Origin: Microstegium vimineum
Lineage: Eukaryota > Streptophyta > Magnoliopsida > Poales > Poaceae
NCBI GenBank assembly: GCA_022036555.1
Contig: CM039139.1
Location: 5,306,541-5,370,540 of the forward strand
DNA: 64,000 nucleotides
Direction of reading: 5' to 3'
The notes under the pieces were generated by a model. The model was not told the origin of the DNA. It saw only the letters and a list, made by a program, of their open reading frames with translations, and ran no database searches. A program made the translations under genes and the position numbers. Below, one piece after another: positions 12,201 through 22,633 of the stretch (within the stretch, counting starts at the first letter, position 1; each line of letters starts with the position of its first letter).

Positions 12201-13485
12201 ATCCGATGCCAGAATTTGGCTTTGCATACTATAGATCGAAACAGAGCTCTTTACCATGTTGTAATCCAATTCCAATAGACAACTGATACAAGCTGTTTCA
12301 TTAGTAATCTAACCTTGTCAAGATATATCTCAAAAAATCTCTTCTTGGCACTTTCAGGGTTGAAATCTTTTACTCCTTTAGCTCTTGCAACACCTCCAAG
12401 GAAATTGGCCTCACCTAAACATTGTGAGGAAACTACAATAAATTTCTGAAAGGTAGCAATACTTTTTTTTGTATTTTTGGAACATGTAATAACACAATGA
12501 GCAAACAATAGAAAATAATTTCTGGTGGGCTCATCCTATATAAAAGATAGGCAGTTAAATGCTTCATAGCATGTAGGACTATTTCAGTTGATGACTATTA
12601 TCAACAGTTGCATAGCAAACTAGCAACCACTACTGTAACGGATCAGAGGCAATGCTGGGCATAAGCAACCCCCAAATTATAAAATTCAATGAACTTGTGA
12701 GACAGAAGTTTATAGGATACCAACATGATGTCACAATTGTTGTGATGCAAGCATGTGACCATGGTCCCAGGAACGTGGTGGGCTGTAACAAGCATTCTAA
12801 TACACCAATCTGCACGTCAATATTTGGCAAGGGCATATCGAACTAGCAACCACTGTAATTACCGTTGGATCACAATAGTGCTGGGCAGGAACATACAATT
12901 ACCACGTCAAGCAGCCTATAGCACGAAAGTTAAGTGGCATAGGATGCTACTGCCGCAAGTGGCGTGGATAATGGATTACTCCCTCCGACCTCTAACATAT
13001 AACTGCACATCTGGCTTTTCGAGGAGTTGAACTTTTGAAAATTTGATCAAACAATGCAGGAACGCGAATGGCAGCTGACCACTAACTAGGACCTCAGGTA
13101 GATAGTTACCAGTGCCCATGAAGGGGACGAAGTCATCCACGGTGACCTCGACGCCCATCTCGGCGAAGACGTCGACGCCAGCCTGTCGCGAGGGCTCCTC
13201 GCTGTTGCAGAGCACGCCGTCCATATCGAAGAGCACAGCGGATACCTTCCCCCAGGCCGCCCCCTCCACCACCTCGGTCCCCGGAGAAGATGGGGACGGT
13301 GCGGAGGCAGCTGCGGCGGCGGCGGCGACGTCGCGCCGCCCGCGTCGCGGGGGCTGCATAGCCGCCGATCGGGTCTTCGGGAGGAGGAGCGGGCGAGGAG
13401 GCGGCGCCTGGGAGGTGGGCGGGTAGTGGCCAGAAGCGAGGAGGCGGTGGAGGCTTCCATACGAAGGCGCGAGGTGCCGCGCCAT
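1653..13485 (-). CDS. SOQ1: SOQ1-like chloroplast protein (HAD + membrane span + thioredoxin-like), NHL domain missing
   Basis: Fifteen exons join in frame with GT-AG borders: 13485-13110, 12414-12314, 12228-12172, 12094-12000, 10958-10859, 9139-9081, 8601-8474, 8175-8052, 7762-7675, 6091-6013, 5487-5427, 5303-5228, 4628-4518, 3903-3808, 1775-1653 (558 residues). A Ser/Ala/Arg-rich transit-like N-terminus is followed by a HAD hydrolase domain (FDMDGVLCNSE near residues 86-96, SSADR, LKPAPD, VIEDALAG). Next come one hydrophobic span (about 356-372) and a thioredoxin-like domain with FWTYCCINC (about 459-467), ending at SGEGHRK. In Arabidopsis SOQ1, a thylakoid protein that limits a slow form of non-photochemical quenching, a lumenal NHL propeller follows. 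Here no NHL exon is seen, and another same-strand gene starts at 405. Reading through the final donor (1652) stays open to a stop at 1338, adding 104 unrelated residues. Probably a 3'-truncated copy; whether it is expressed is unknown. Confidence 0.85.
1938..2175. mobile_element. Degenerate Stowaway-like MITE in SOQ1-like intron 14
   Basis: The left end reads tactccatatgtcctcaaat and the right end, reversed, reads tactccttgtgtctctgaag. Both are decayed relatives of the grass Stowaway end 'ta-ctccctccgtccc' followed by an AT-rich body. Confidence 0.5.
2470..2975 (+). other. Moderately GC-rich retro-like segment with A-run (intron 14)
   Basis: The composition differs from the flanking intron. 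The segment ends in ttgaatgaatgtctttctttaaaaaaaaaa (2952-2981), which looks like a poly-A retrotransposon tail. No coding domain is recognisable, so the assignment is tentative. Confidence 0.3.
2996..3070. repeat. Tandem duplication of about 38 bp
   Basis: The phrase catatcatatcattgagtt plus tagtctttcttggtgg occurs twice in a row, with small differences in the second copy. It lies in intron 14 of the SOQ1-like gene. Confidence 0.65.
3155..3206. repeat. (TA)n microsatellite
   Basis: About 26 uninterrupted ta units in intron 14 of the SOQ1-like gene. Confidence 0.95.
3427..3687. mobile_element. Stowaway MITE (261 bp) in intron 14
   Basis: Flanked by TA on both sides (3425-3426 and 3688-3689). 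The left end caccctctatcccaaattat and the reversed right end ctccctccatcgcaaattat match the Stowaway consensus, and both continue into 'aagacat'. The interior is AT-rich and non-coding. Confidence 0.85.
6204..6437. mobile_element. Stowaway-type MITE (234 bp) in intron 9
   Basis: TA duplications at 6202-6203 and 6438-6439. Long inverted ends: gttccaaattatagttcgtt on the left and the reverse complement of aactataatttggacgg on the right. The complementarity continues through 'tttgaccccaagtttgacca', so the element would fold into a near-complete hairpin. Confidence 0.85.
9429..9457. repeat. Homopolymer C-run followed by A-run
   Basis: About 18 C directly followed by about 10 A, in intron 5 of the SOQ1-like gene. 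Such tracts are prone to length errors. Confidence 0.8.
9700..10657 (+). mobile_element. 5'-truncated LINE (zf-RVT region and poly-A tail) in SOQ1-like intron 5
   Basis: The frame 9876-10430 encodes the C-terminal zf-RVT region of a non-LTR reverse transcriptase: YSSKSAYATFF, then WKSWDPLRCKFFSWLAINNRCWTADCLAKRGL, then CVFTRQIW. The tail reads taatgaaatgacaagcagct, ctcccgtagttcgag, then an A-run at 10647-10656. It lies antisense to the host gene. RT and endonuclease parts are absent, so it cannot move by itself. The 5' limit is approximate and I found no convincing target duplication. Confidence 0.75.
11113..11272 (-). mobile_element. Au-like SINE (tRNA-derived) in intron 4
   Basis: On the minus strand the segment starts near a pol III A box (tggcacagtggtgagaag) and has a B box (gggttcgacgcagcc). 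It goes on to ggtaaggcttgcttt and ccttccccagacccc, and ends cactgggtctg, which I recognise as the Au SINE layout of grasses. A short catag direct repeat may be the target duplication. Confidence 0.75.
12611..12892. repeat. Imperfect direct repeat about 220 bp apart in intron 1
   Basis: The phrase 'aactagcaaccact..gta' followed by 'ggatca...aatgctgggca' occurs at about 12618-12663 and again at about 12840-12890. The origin is unknown. Confidence 0.5.
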
Positions 13486-13917
13486 GGCCGCTCGGCTTGG
13501 GTGGGAGTGGGACTCGCCGGGTCGGGAGCGTGCGGTGCCGGGGCTGTGGGGGAGATGGGTTTTGTGGAGGGACGGCTCATCGCTCTCTGGTCGTTGCGGC
13601 GCACCGCGCACGAGCACGAGTGGATGGGTGGACCCGTGGACGAGGCGTGCAGTGTGCTGCTGGTGCTGGCTGCTGCTGTTCGCGGTTGTCATGCGCCGGA
13701 CACGTGGGCGTCGTGTGGCCTTACGTTCTCGATTGTCGTGCCAATCACACGAAATAAATATGCGTTTCAGATTAAATCGAAAATACATACATGCTGCCAA
13801 GTGCCAATATGTGTAACAGTAAGAAAAAGAGAGGACCTGTACTGCCAATATGCGTTGGGAAGATTGGGAAGGAAAACGGAGCGGATCACCCGGCAAGGAA
13901 TATGCTCTGAAGTTAGG
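13486..13917 (-). promoter_or_regulatory. Promoter/5' leader region of the SOQ1-like gene
   Basis: GC-rich DNA directly upstream of the ATG at 13485. A G-box core CACGTG lies at 13701-13706, a motif often bound by bZIP/PIF factors in light-responsive genes. No clear TATA box is seen. The upstream limit is set by the transposon end near 13918. Confidence 0.4.
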
Positions 13918-15640
13918 GTATGTTTGGGACGGCTCTGCTCCAGTTTTTTCAGTTCTGCTCCAGCAATTCCACCGTAGAGCAGCTTCACTGTGGAGTTTCT
14001 GGAGCCAGAGATCCTGTTTGGCACGCAGAGAGCTCCAGCTCCAGGAACATGATATGTCTCTGGGAAAGGTCTAATATGCCTCTGATCAATGTTTGGTGCA
14101 TATGTTTTATAATGTATAGAATTTGCATAGATAACTAGAGATATTGTCCGTACATAACAAAGTCCATATTTCAAAAATAAATAATTGTCCGTACATTGGT
14201 AATGATAAATAAATAATAAAGTTCATTATTCCTAAAATAATTGTCCGTATATTAGTAAGGATAAATAATAATAAAAAAACATCATTCTTCAATTTATAAT
14301 TCTACTTCCAAGAAACCGAAAGAGCAGTGGCCAACTCATCACGGAATCTATCCATAGTAGGAGCACTGGTTGCATCTGTAGAGCCATTTGATCTACCCAT
14401 ATATTTTTGATATCTTTCCGGAATCGTTGGGACAAAATTTGGATCACGATCGAACCGAGCAAAGTCCAAGTCTTCACCGCCATGCACACGAATGAAGTTG
14501 TGAAGGACCATAGTAGCAACAACAATCATTTTTTGCTTGAACATAGAGTAGGGCGGCATTTTATATAGAATTTGCCATTTCATTTTTAGCACTCCAAATG
14601 ATCTCTCAATGACATTGCGGATGGATGAGTGAACACGATTAAACCTTTCTTTTGGACTATTTGGTTCCATTCCTCTATGCCACTCCGGCATATGGTACCT
14701 CTCACCTTTATAAGGACAAAGGTATCCGGGACGATTAGGATATCCCGCATCGACGACATAATATTTGCCAGCAAATATTGGAAACAAATACGAGGTCACA
14801 TTGGTAAGCATTTGATAAAAAAATATAGATCATGGTCATATTTTTTATACCTTTTGGAGGGTGTGGGAAAAAGCTTTCGTCCACTCTTATTGCATTGTAC
14901 AGAACACTAGTATCATGCATAGAGCCCGGTTGTCCCGTCGACACATAAGTGAATCTCATATCAAAGTCACAAATTGCTAGAACATTTTGAGTAGGTATAC
15001 CAGACTTTCCAATATACCTTACTTGATCATCAGGTGGCAACGAAACTCGAATATGAGTACCATCTAAAGCACCAATACAATCTTTGAAATGTGGATATGC
15101 TCTACGATCATCTCTTATCCTCCTATGAACACATGGGAAGTTGGGGTTCTGTGGTCTAATAAAATCTTTAGACATCTCCATAAAAGCATTTAGCACCTCA
15201 TCAAATTTCCTATGAATAGTTTCACCCGAGTGCTTGAACCGGTTTTGTGTCTTTCTATTAGACTCATTTCCAGCCAACACAAATAAGAACATTGCCAACA
15301 TCTCTTGAGTGTTCACATGTAGGGAAGGTTTCAGATCATACCTTGCAACTAATAAATCATGAAGGTCATAGAACATTTGTGTGCTCATCCGAAGCTGTGA
15401 ATGACACTCTCCTAGTGTGTTCAATGTCTCTAGCAACCAACCCATACCACTAAGGTTTGATGTCCTAGGTGGATTTTTGTTAAAATACAATTCAACATAA
15501 GCTGCAGCAATTTTAGCACCACCTCCTACAAGATCCCAGAATGCCATGTTCTCACTGTCAGAGTCGCTGCTACTGTCATCATCACTCTGCACATAGGAAA
15601 AACAAATTGTCATGCAGGCTGCCAATTAGAGACAGTAGCT
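13918..15640 (-). mobile_element. PIF/Harbinger element (Tourist-type left end and transposase); right end not found
   Basis: The left end follows a tta trinucleotide and reads gggtatgtttgggacggctc, a PIF/Tourist-type terminus. The transposase lies on the minus strand. I could not find a matching right terminus before 18.2 kb, nor a Myb-like ORF1, so the element is incomplete or its right end has decayed. Confidence 0.6.
14302..15588 (-). pseudogene. PIF/Harbinger DDE transposase with a damaged splice acceptor
   Basis: The first visible exon (about 15588-14856) starts after an acag acceptor with an acidic SDDDSSSDSDSEN stretch. It includes MAFWDLVGGG (15547), a helical region, CIGALDGTHIRV (first D) and GSMHDTSVL (second D), and ends FPHPPK. 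The second exon (14768-14302) holds KYYVVDAGYPNRPGYL, IERSFGVLK (catalytic E) and LHNFIRVH, and ends in a stop. All three DDE residues are present. The intron between them has a good GT donor, but where the phase requires an AG acceptor (14770-14769) the sequence is TG. Normal splicing is therefore doubtful. Related in family, but only distantly in sequence, to the transposase at 22.7-24.1 kb. Confidence 0.8.
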
Positions 15641-17637
15641 TACAAATACAAATAAAAATAGCAATACAAAGATATGTTACATGTTGTCAGTTTAGAGACA
15701 AACAATGAGAAAAATGGTTACCAGGTTCACAAATAGTAGCTTACATGCTGCCAACTAGATGTACAGGCTGTTTTCATGCCTCATGCCTGTTTTCGGCGTT
15801 TCCGAGTTTGTTTGGTTTTCCTAGCATGCTGACGCCAGTGAACGAGCATATTTCGGCACCTAATCCATGTTTTTTTATTGAACGAATAAAGTCGTCGTGG
15901 CCGTTGTATATATTATAACGTTACTTTGTCAACGCATCTACGCATGGGAGATTCAGTGGATGGAGGTTAATACTTTGCTAAGATTGATTCAATCTAGTTG
16001 ATCTTTTGAAGGAAGATAAAAAAAAAAAGCTCGATTGCCTACAATGCTCGCTAGAACTCTATCCTACTCATCATTACTAGTCATTCCTACTCCTAGCCAT
16101 TACCGTGATTGTTCCCGTGAATGAATCAATCACGGGAGTGTGTTCAAGGGGTTAAAAAAAACACGCCCAATGCACAAGAACATATCATTACTAGTCATTC
16201 CCGTGGTTGTTCACAAATGCCTACCGTAATCCATATGGTCTCAAGATAAAGTTTCAGTCCCAAAGTTCATGCATGAAAGAACTGTAACTAAAGGCGGTGT
16301 TACATACTTACATGAGGGCAAACAAACATTAGACCATAACCACTAAAAGTTGTTCGACTGTCTGATACAGCCACTGTTCTAGCTGTTGTGCTGATTATTA
16401 CTTGGATAGTGGTTGAAAGCTTCGACTGCCACAAGCAACAACATGTCCTAAAATACGATCATGTTTCACAACGATCTCATTTTTATCATCCATAGATGTA
16501 CTTCAGTTTGTCTCTAATACCTTTTTTTATCTACATTATGGACTTCCATAATTTTAGTGGGTGCGAAGATGTCATGTCGCGATACTGTGTGTTAACCTAT
16601 CCTAAAATATTACGAGAGAAAATGTGGTCATTAAAACATTAACCAAGAAAAATATGGTCACTCATGCATACGGTGATGGTGCGCCTTCTTTGTTTTGTCT
16701 ATAGATGCCTCGGCCCTTGGGTTCTATTATTACTATACTCCTACATACTTACTTGAGAAAATAAAAATTATCCGAAAGCATCGTAAACAAAGCCTTGACT
16801 TACTCGAAGCTCTGAGAACCGAATACTAGGTGAAAACTAATTCAAAATAATATTTAGTTTGTTTAAAACTTTTGAAACTCAGTACAATTTATAGGGCATA
16901 CAAATATGTACTTCCCTGCCGTTGGAGCTTTCTAAGAAAAAAAGTAGAAGGCAAAGAAAATTACCTGATTAGCCTTAATGCAAAAGCATTGTGCGCAAGT
17001 AAAGTAGTACGATGTACAACTGTAGCGTTCTAGTTCGTCCATGTGCAAATGTTTTCTATCGTTGTTCATGCACTGTGTGCATCGAGTGGACAGATTAGAT
17101 GGGACTCGCAGATCATAATGTCAATATTTATGAAACAAAATTTAAATGTTACAACGTCTTGAATTATAGAATTATGGGACAGAGGGAGTCCTCAAATGCA
17201 AAGGTTAGAATTCAAACTCACATCTGAAATGTCTGTATGAAAATGACAAATTTCAAGTTCATGTCTACTGAAAGGCAAAAATCTTGAATTTCATCTCTTA
17301 GGGCATGTGAACCTCGTATTTGTCATTTTCATATGATTTTTCTCTAGTTTGAGTTTCATCTCAATTGTGCTATTTTTTAAAAAGAATCCGAACAACCGCA
17401 ACACATTTTTTAATTTGATTATCATCTATTCACCTAGTAGGTTTCTACCAAATATTTTGTCCGAGAACCACACACATCCATGATCTATCACATCGCAGCT
17501 CCTTTCCTCTTGGTCACGCAACAACCCAAGAACTGAGAAAAAGAATCCACAAAATATAAATCAGTCATTTCCTTCCTCGGATCCGATTCCGAGCCTCCGG
17601 GATTCGCAATCCCTGCCCTCTCACGCACTAGTATCTA
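15641..17637. other. Intergenic AT-rich DNA, no gene seen
   Basis: No coding frame, RNA gene or clear terminal repeat was recognised. Short phrases such as 'cattactagtcattcc' recur (around 16070 and 16188). It may include upstream parts of the PIF element. Confidence 0.5.
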
Positions 17638-18055
17638 GAGCATCGACTACCCAATATTTTGTTTAAAACATGAGGTTTTCCAACTCTTAAAAAAAATTGT
17701 AATAAAATTTCAAGAATTTTAGTAATTAACTTCTAAAATATACAGTATAATATAATTTTATATCAGGATATACTATTTATAAATTATTCTGGCTATTTTT
17801 ATATATTCTTTCTTTCTTATATATTTGCATAGGATTTTTTTTCTACTTTTTATTCCTTCCCACATTCTTCCATTTTTATATTGGGAGATGATATACGCGA
17901 TGGCGAGTGCACCCATATTTGCTCGCGATGAAAGGTTTTTTCCCCAAGTGCTAAAAGATTGAGAGGAACGATTGAAAGTTGTTGCGGATGAATTTTTTCT
18001 ATTCTTCTAAAAAACAAAGATTGAAAAGGTTTATTGGGCACTCTTGGAAATGCTC
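17638..18055. mobile_element. MITE-like unit with 'gagcat...cccaata' ends
   Basis: The left end is gagcatcgactacccaatat. The right end, reversed, is gagcatttccaagagtgccc followed by aata. The interior is very AT-rich and non-coding. The ends resemble the 'gagcatctccaa' elements frequent in grass intergenic DNA; the superfamily is uncertain. Confidence 0.45.
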
Positions 18056-18247
18056 ATAGCCTTTTTTCTTCATGGTTTTCGTAGCTGATCGACTAATGTC
18101 ATTTTGTTGTGGAAGAAAAAAAACATTATACAATGACCGATAAGTTCAAGCGAACATGACAACATTTAAATGTAGATCATGTTTGGCATAGCTTCATAAG
18201 TTATGGTGAGAGTTTTTTTTATGTTAAGCGTCCACTACTACAGAATC

Positions 18248-18480
18248 GGCAATCACTGCCGGCCCATCACTGTCGGTTTTGTTTGGGCCGGCAGTGATGC
18301 CCCTTCACTGTCGGTTCTTCCTCTGACAGGCCCCCAATTATTGGGGGCAGAGGCTGAACCGGCATTGAAACACCACATCACTGCCGGTTGGTGGCTTGAA
18401 CCGACAGTGATAACTCTCGGCCCTATCACTGCCGGTTCAAGCCACCAACCTGCCGGTTCGTGGCTGGAACCGGCAGTGAT
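18248..18480. repeat. CACTA left subterminal repeat array
   Basis: Repeated and inverted copies of atcactgccggttc / gaaccggcagtgat and near variants (tcactgtcggtt). Such motifs near CACTA ends are binding sites for the element-encoded subterminal-binding protein. Confidence 0.85.
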
Positions 18481-19112
18481 GTCTCTATCCCTCCTCTGCC
18501 CAACAGTACAGAACACTGCGTGAGGAGCTCTCTTGATCTCCATTGTTGGCTCCTCTTCACTCTTGGATCCTCATGTCTTCTTGCTCTTGGTTAGTAATAA
18601 GCATAATTCTTTAGAATTGTTGGTTTACATTGTGTCAATTTGTGTTAGAGCTATGCTAGTTTTTATGATCAAGAACAGGGATGTTGCAACTTGTGTCAAT
18701 TTTTTGTAACTTTTAGATCCAAAATTATTTAGAAAAATTGTAGCACTTTGTTTTTATTGAGTAATTATTGTATAATCATTGAGTAGCTAGGTTCGAAAGA
18801 TTCGTCTCGAAAATTATGGATAAAAATTGTAATTAGTTATATTTATTATTTACATTTAATACTCAATACATGCATGAAAGATTTGATGGGATGTGGAATA
18901 GATTCGGTATTTATTACTTAGATTTAATACTCCATGCATGCATTTAATACTTATATTTAATACTCCATGCTTCCATTGTTATCTATTTGTTCTCTTTATT
19001 TTTATAGCGCGACCAAATTCAAATTATATCGAAGAATATTGTTCAAAAATGCTTCTATTAATATGTTCCTATGTTTCCTCTGCTCTGCCCATCTTATTTT
19101 ATCAGTGCAAAC

Positions 19113-19556
19113 ATGGCTCGAGGGTGGATGTACGATCTGTCACATACAGACCCACGGTACTTGACGGGCATCGACGATTTCATCAAGCGAGCTAGAGTCA
19201 ATGCTGGGGACTCACATCTTATATTCTGTACATGCAAAGACTGCGAGAATACGAGAAAATGGGGCCATCATGTAAAACTCCCCAATAACAATACAAATGG
19301 AAGACGACATGTAGTATTGCAAGACAAAAGAAAGATTGTAGGTGTCGATGGAGTGACAGACGAAGAAGAGTACAAAGATGGAGTGACAGACGAAGAAGAG
19401 TACAAAGATGGAGTGACAGACGAAGAAGAGTACAAAGGTTATGAAGAAATGATTCCTTTTGGGGTGGACGTTACCCTACATGTCCTTGAAGAGGGTGACA
19501 AACCTGCTTACCTCCGGAGTGATCATGATGAGGCCATCATCGTGCCTGCACCGTGA
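19113..19556 (+). CDS. CACTA transposase-associated (Transpos_assoc) domain ORF
   Basis: 147 residues from the ATG at 19113. It starts MARGWMYDLSHTDPRYLTGIDDFI and has FCTCKDCENTRKW, matching the 'ARGWMY..DPRY..G...F' plus C-x-C-x-x-C pattern of the N-terminal domain of CACTA TNP2-type proteins. The rest of TNP2 (the catalytic part) is missing. A 10-residue acidic unit DGVTDEEEYK is repeated three times at 19349-19438 through a perfect 30-bp DNA repeat. It is either a fragment of the original CACTA gene or a small derived DNA-binding protein. Confidence 0.75.
   Translation: MARGWMYDLSHTDPRYLTGIDDFIKRARVNAGDSHLIFCTCKDCENTRKWGHHVKLPNNNTNGRRHVVLQDKRKIVGVDGVTDEEEYKDGVTDEEEYKDGVTDEEEYKGYEEMIPFGVDVTLHVLEEGDKPAYLRSDHDEAIIVPAP
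19349..19438 (+). repeat. Three tandem 30-bp units inside the ORF
   Basis: The unit gatggagtgacagacgaaga + agagtacaaa is repeated three times with almost no divergence, encoding DGVTDEEEYK x3. This points to recent expansion. Confidence 0.9.
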
Positions 19557-19689
19557 ATTGTTAGAGTATCATAAACTGTGTAATCCTTAATGAAATGTTG
19601 TTTTAGTAATTTACATCGAATTTGAGACATATGGAGTTGTAGATTGATGAGTTGTACCACGTTGTTGATTGATGTATGCCATGTCAAAA

Positions 19690-20045
19690 GGAATTCAAAA
19701 ACTATGAAGAATTAGACCTTGAGTGTATAAGGATTAATGTAGAGCTCCTCAGAACTAGAAAAAGCTATGTTGGAAAAATTTCAACTTCTATTCAAATTTT
19801 TGGAGTAATTAAAAAGGGGGTAATTGAATTTTAAACCCTTATTCAAATTCAAAATGGAATTGAAAAACTATGAAGAATTAGACCTTGAGTGTATAAAAAA
19901 TAATGTAGAGCTACTCAAAACTAGCAAAAGCTATGTTGGAAGATTTTCAACTTCTATTCAATTTTTTGGAGTAATTACAAAGGGGGTAATTGAATTTTAA
20001 ACCCTTATTCAAATTCAAAATGGAATTCAAAAACTATAAAGAATT
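19690..20045. repeat. Tandem direct repeat of about 170 bp (two full copies, partial third)
   Basis: The phrases gaattcaaaaactatgaaga, attagaccttgagtgtataa, agctatgttgga, tcaacttctattcaa, and gggggtaattgaattttaaa recur in the same order about 170 bases apart. The third copy breaks off after 'ctataaagaatttgaat'. Confidence 0.85.
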
Positions 20046-20174
20046 TGAATATGCTACTTCAGCAAAAGTTGTAGAGAATTAAAAATTATGCAACTTCTAT
20101 GTTTGGAGTTTTTCAAGTTCTAATAAAAATCAGGAGTAATTTGAATTCTAAAGCAAAAGATAGATTTAAAAAAA

Positions 20175-20372
20175 TACACACATCACTGCCGGTTGTATAG
20201 GAACCGGCAGTGATGTGCCTCTATCACTGCCGGTTCTAATAACCAACCGACAATGATGCGCCACCATCACTGTCGGTTGATAAGAACCGGCAGTGATGCT
20301 CGTCTTACAAACCGGCACTGATAGGGCACATCACTGTCGGTTTGTAATAAGAACCGGCAGTGATATGCCACC
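20175..20372. repeat. Internal array of CACTA subterminal repeats
   Basis: At least eight copies of the atcactgccggtt / aaccggcagtgat motif, as at the two element ends, but here in the middle of the unit and just upstream of the GC-rich start of the PIF ORF1. No CACTA terminus adjoins it. Confidence 0.85.
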
Positions 20373-20731
20373 CTATTTAATGAACTGGCGCGTGTCCGAA
20401 AATTTCAGACGCGCGCCCGTTCCACACTTATCCATTCTGCTCGAGCCCGAGCTCGCCACTGCACGCCACCGCCGCCCACTCGACCTCGACGACCTCGACG
20501 CTGTGAGGAGCTCCCGCCATTGCACGCCGCCGCCACTGCCTGCCGCCGCCGCCCGCTCTGCTCGACGCCGGTAGCTCGACGCCGCTCTGCTCGATGCCGC
20601 TCTGGACGCCGGCCAGCGACCTCGCCCGCGACGGCACCTAGGACCTCCACCGCGACGGCCAGCGACCTCGCCAGCTACCTCGCTGACACCTAGGAGCTCG
20701 GAATCCGTCCCCCAACAACCTCCCCAAATCG

Positions 20732-22447
20732 ATGGACGGCCAGCACGGAGGTAGGCACGACGGTGCCGACGGCTCCCGCGGGAACTACGGCCAAGACGGT
20801 GCGTACGGCGACGGCGGCCATACCCGAGATTTCCTATCCCCGGAGGCGCCCTCTCCTCCTGGATTTCCCTACAACCACGTCTACCCCCCCCCCCCCCCGC
20901 GTATGGCATGTCTTCGTACCCGCGTATGGAATTGCCGCAGGGTCCGCCTCCCATACTCGTACCCGCACGCAGCAGGAGGGGTACCCTCGGGTGCCGTGGC
21001 CCGCGCGCTGGCCGAGGACGCGGCGGACCTGCGTTCCTGGGTGGTGGATCTGCGCACGTGGGAGGCGGGTCTACTGCCGTGGCCGGCGGATCTGCGTTCA
21101 TGGGCGGCCACCCTACGGCAATGCCCGTCGGCGCACCAGCGTTCCGCCGGCGCATCAGCATTCCACAGCGGTGGATCAGCGTTCCAAGGCGACGCATGGG
21201 TGTTCCAGGGCGACGCATCAGCGTTCCAGGGCGACGCATCCGCGTTCCACGGCGGCTACGTGTCCCCCACACCCAACGCGGGTGGATTTGCAAGGGGAGC
21301 AGCTCGCGGAGGCAGGCGTCGCAATGCCCGTCGACGACCTGGGGTATACATCTCCTAACCTACATGTTTTTGTTCCTGCAAACTCAATACTGTGCAAACT
21401 CATTTCTGTGCACCATTTCGTTCATTTCGTACCGTTGTTACCCGTCGTTTAGGAGGACACCCATAGGGGTCATTGGACACCTGAGCTTACCAAGCAGTTT
21501 TGTGAGATGTATTGCGGCGTAATGGACAGTGGGAACGACAAATTCCTACGGGGTAAAATGACGCCGCACGGCTGGGAGGAACTCTCAAACAGGTTTTTCT
21601 TGACCACCCAAATTTATCATGACACTGACCAATTCAAGTACCTCTTAAAGAAGTTGCGGACGAAGTGGAGCTTCATCGACGCAAAGTTGAGGAAAGGCTC
21701 TGGGTTGGGCCGCGGTGATGCCACCATAGCTGAGGCGTCTGAGGAGTGGTGGAATATGATGACTGCGGTCAGTATTCAAGAGAACACATGCCCAGTGCCT
21801 TGTTTTAGTTTGCATTGTATAATGTACATTGAAACAAGTAAACTAATGCACTCAACTTTCACTAGGGCAACCAAGACTTGATGGCGCTAAGGGATGGGAT
21901 GCCTGAGTACCTTGACGAGATGGATAAAATGTTCACTGGCTTTGTTGCTGATGGTTCCACCTCGTATGGCCCTGGCCAACATATAGTACATGACATTCTC
22001 AGTGATGGTGCTGAAGACGAAGACCAATAAGAGGCAGATGATGAAGATGTGGCCACACCGGTTAGCATTGGTAGCAAGAGGACCAGCAGCTCACGCAGCA
22101 CAACAAGTAGTCCCCACAAGAAAGTTAAGAGCCCAGCAATGAGGGCCATATGTGAAAAGATTGGGGGGCTCACTGCAGCAATTGATGATGGGCGTGGCTA
22201 CTTCAATGACACCCTCAGGATGCGTGAAGAGCAACGTGAGGCAAAAGAGCAGCGCAAGAGGAAAGAGGAGGTGGACCAGGTGGCCCTCATTATCAGATTG
22301 GCTAAAGAGTGTGGCTTCACTGAGAGCGACCCAGAATGGATCGGTGTCCTGAACTTACTCGAGAATGACAAGGTCGTCATCTGGTTCCTGCAGAATGGTG
22401 TTGAAGGAAGGAAACAGACCATCAAAGCCTACGCGAATCGGGTCTAA
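20732..22447 (+). pseudogene. PIF/Harbinger ORF1, Myb/SANT-like, one in-frame stop
   Basis: Three exons join in phase: 20732-21343 (Gly/Pro/Ala-rich, with a poly-Pro run at a C tract 20886-20898 and SAFQGDA-type repeats), 21453-21767 and 21866-22447. Exon 2 has the trihelix/Myb_DNA-bind_3-like core HWTPELTKQFCEMYCGVM, GNDKFLRGKMTPHGWEEL and LKKLRTKWSFIDAKL. Exon 3 is a linker with HKKVKSPAMRAICEKIGGL and a basic helical stretch, resembling the C-terminal part of plant PIF ORF1 proteins. A TAA at 22028-22030 interrupts exon 3 once. ORF1 proteins of PIF/Harbinger bind DNA and help import the transposase into the nucleus. Confidence 0.75.
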
Positions 22448-22633
22448 ACCTTCTCAACCATTCATGTATCGTTCGCAGTGTCCGTAGAGGTAAAGCTAAG
22501 TTTGTGATGGGTCTGTTCTGTTAGTGATGGGTTTATGATGTTTGTGTGTTGGACCTATGCATGTGTGTTATTTGAATTCGAAAGATGTGTGTGTTGGGAG
22601 TGGTTTGAACTGCTATGTGTGTGATCATGTGCA

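Noticed and set aside
12976..13896. A 306-codon minus frame starting at 13896
   Set aside because: Only the part from 13485 matches the SOQ1/HAD protein. The upstream part is promoter/leader, and the part past 13110 is intron.
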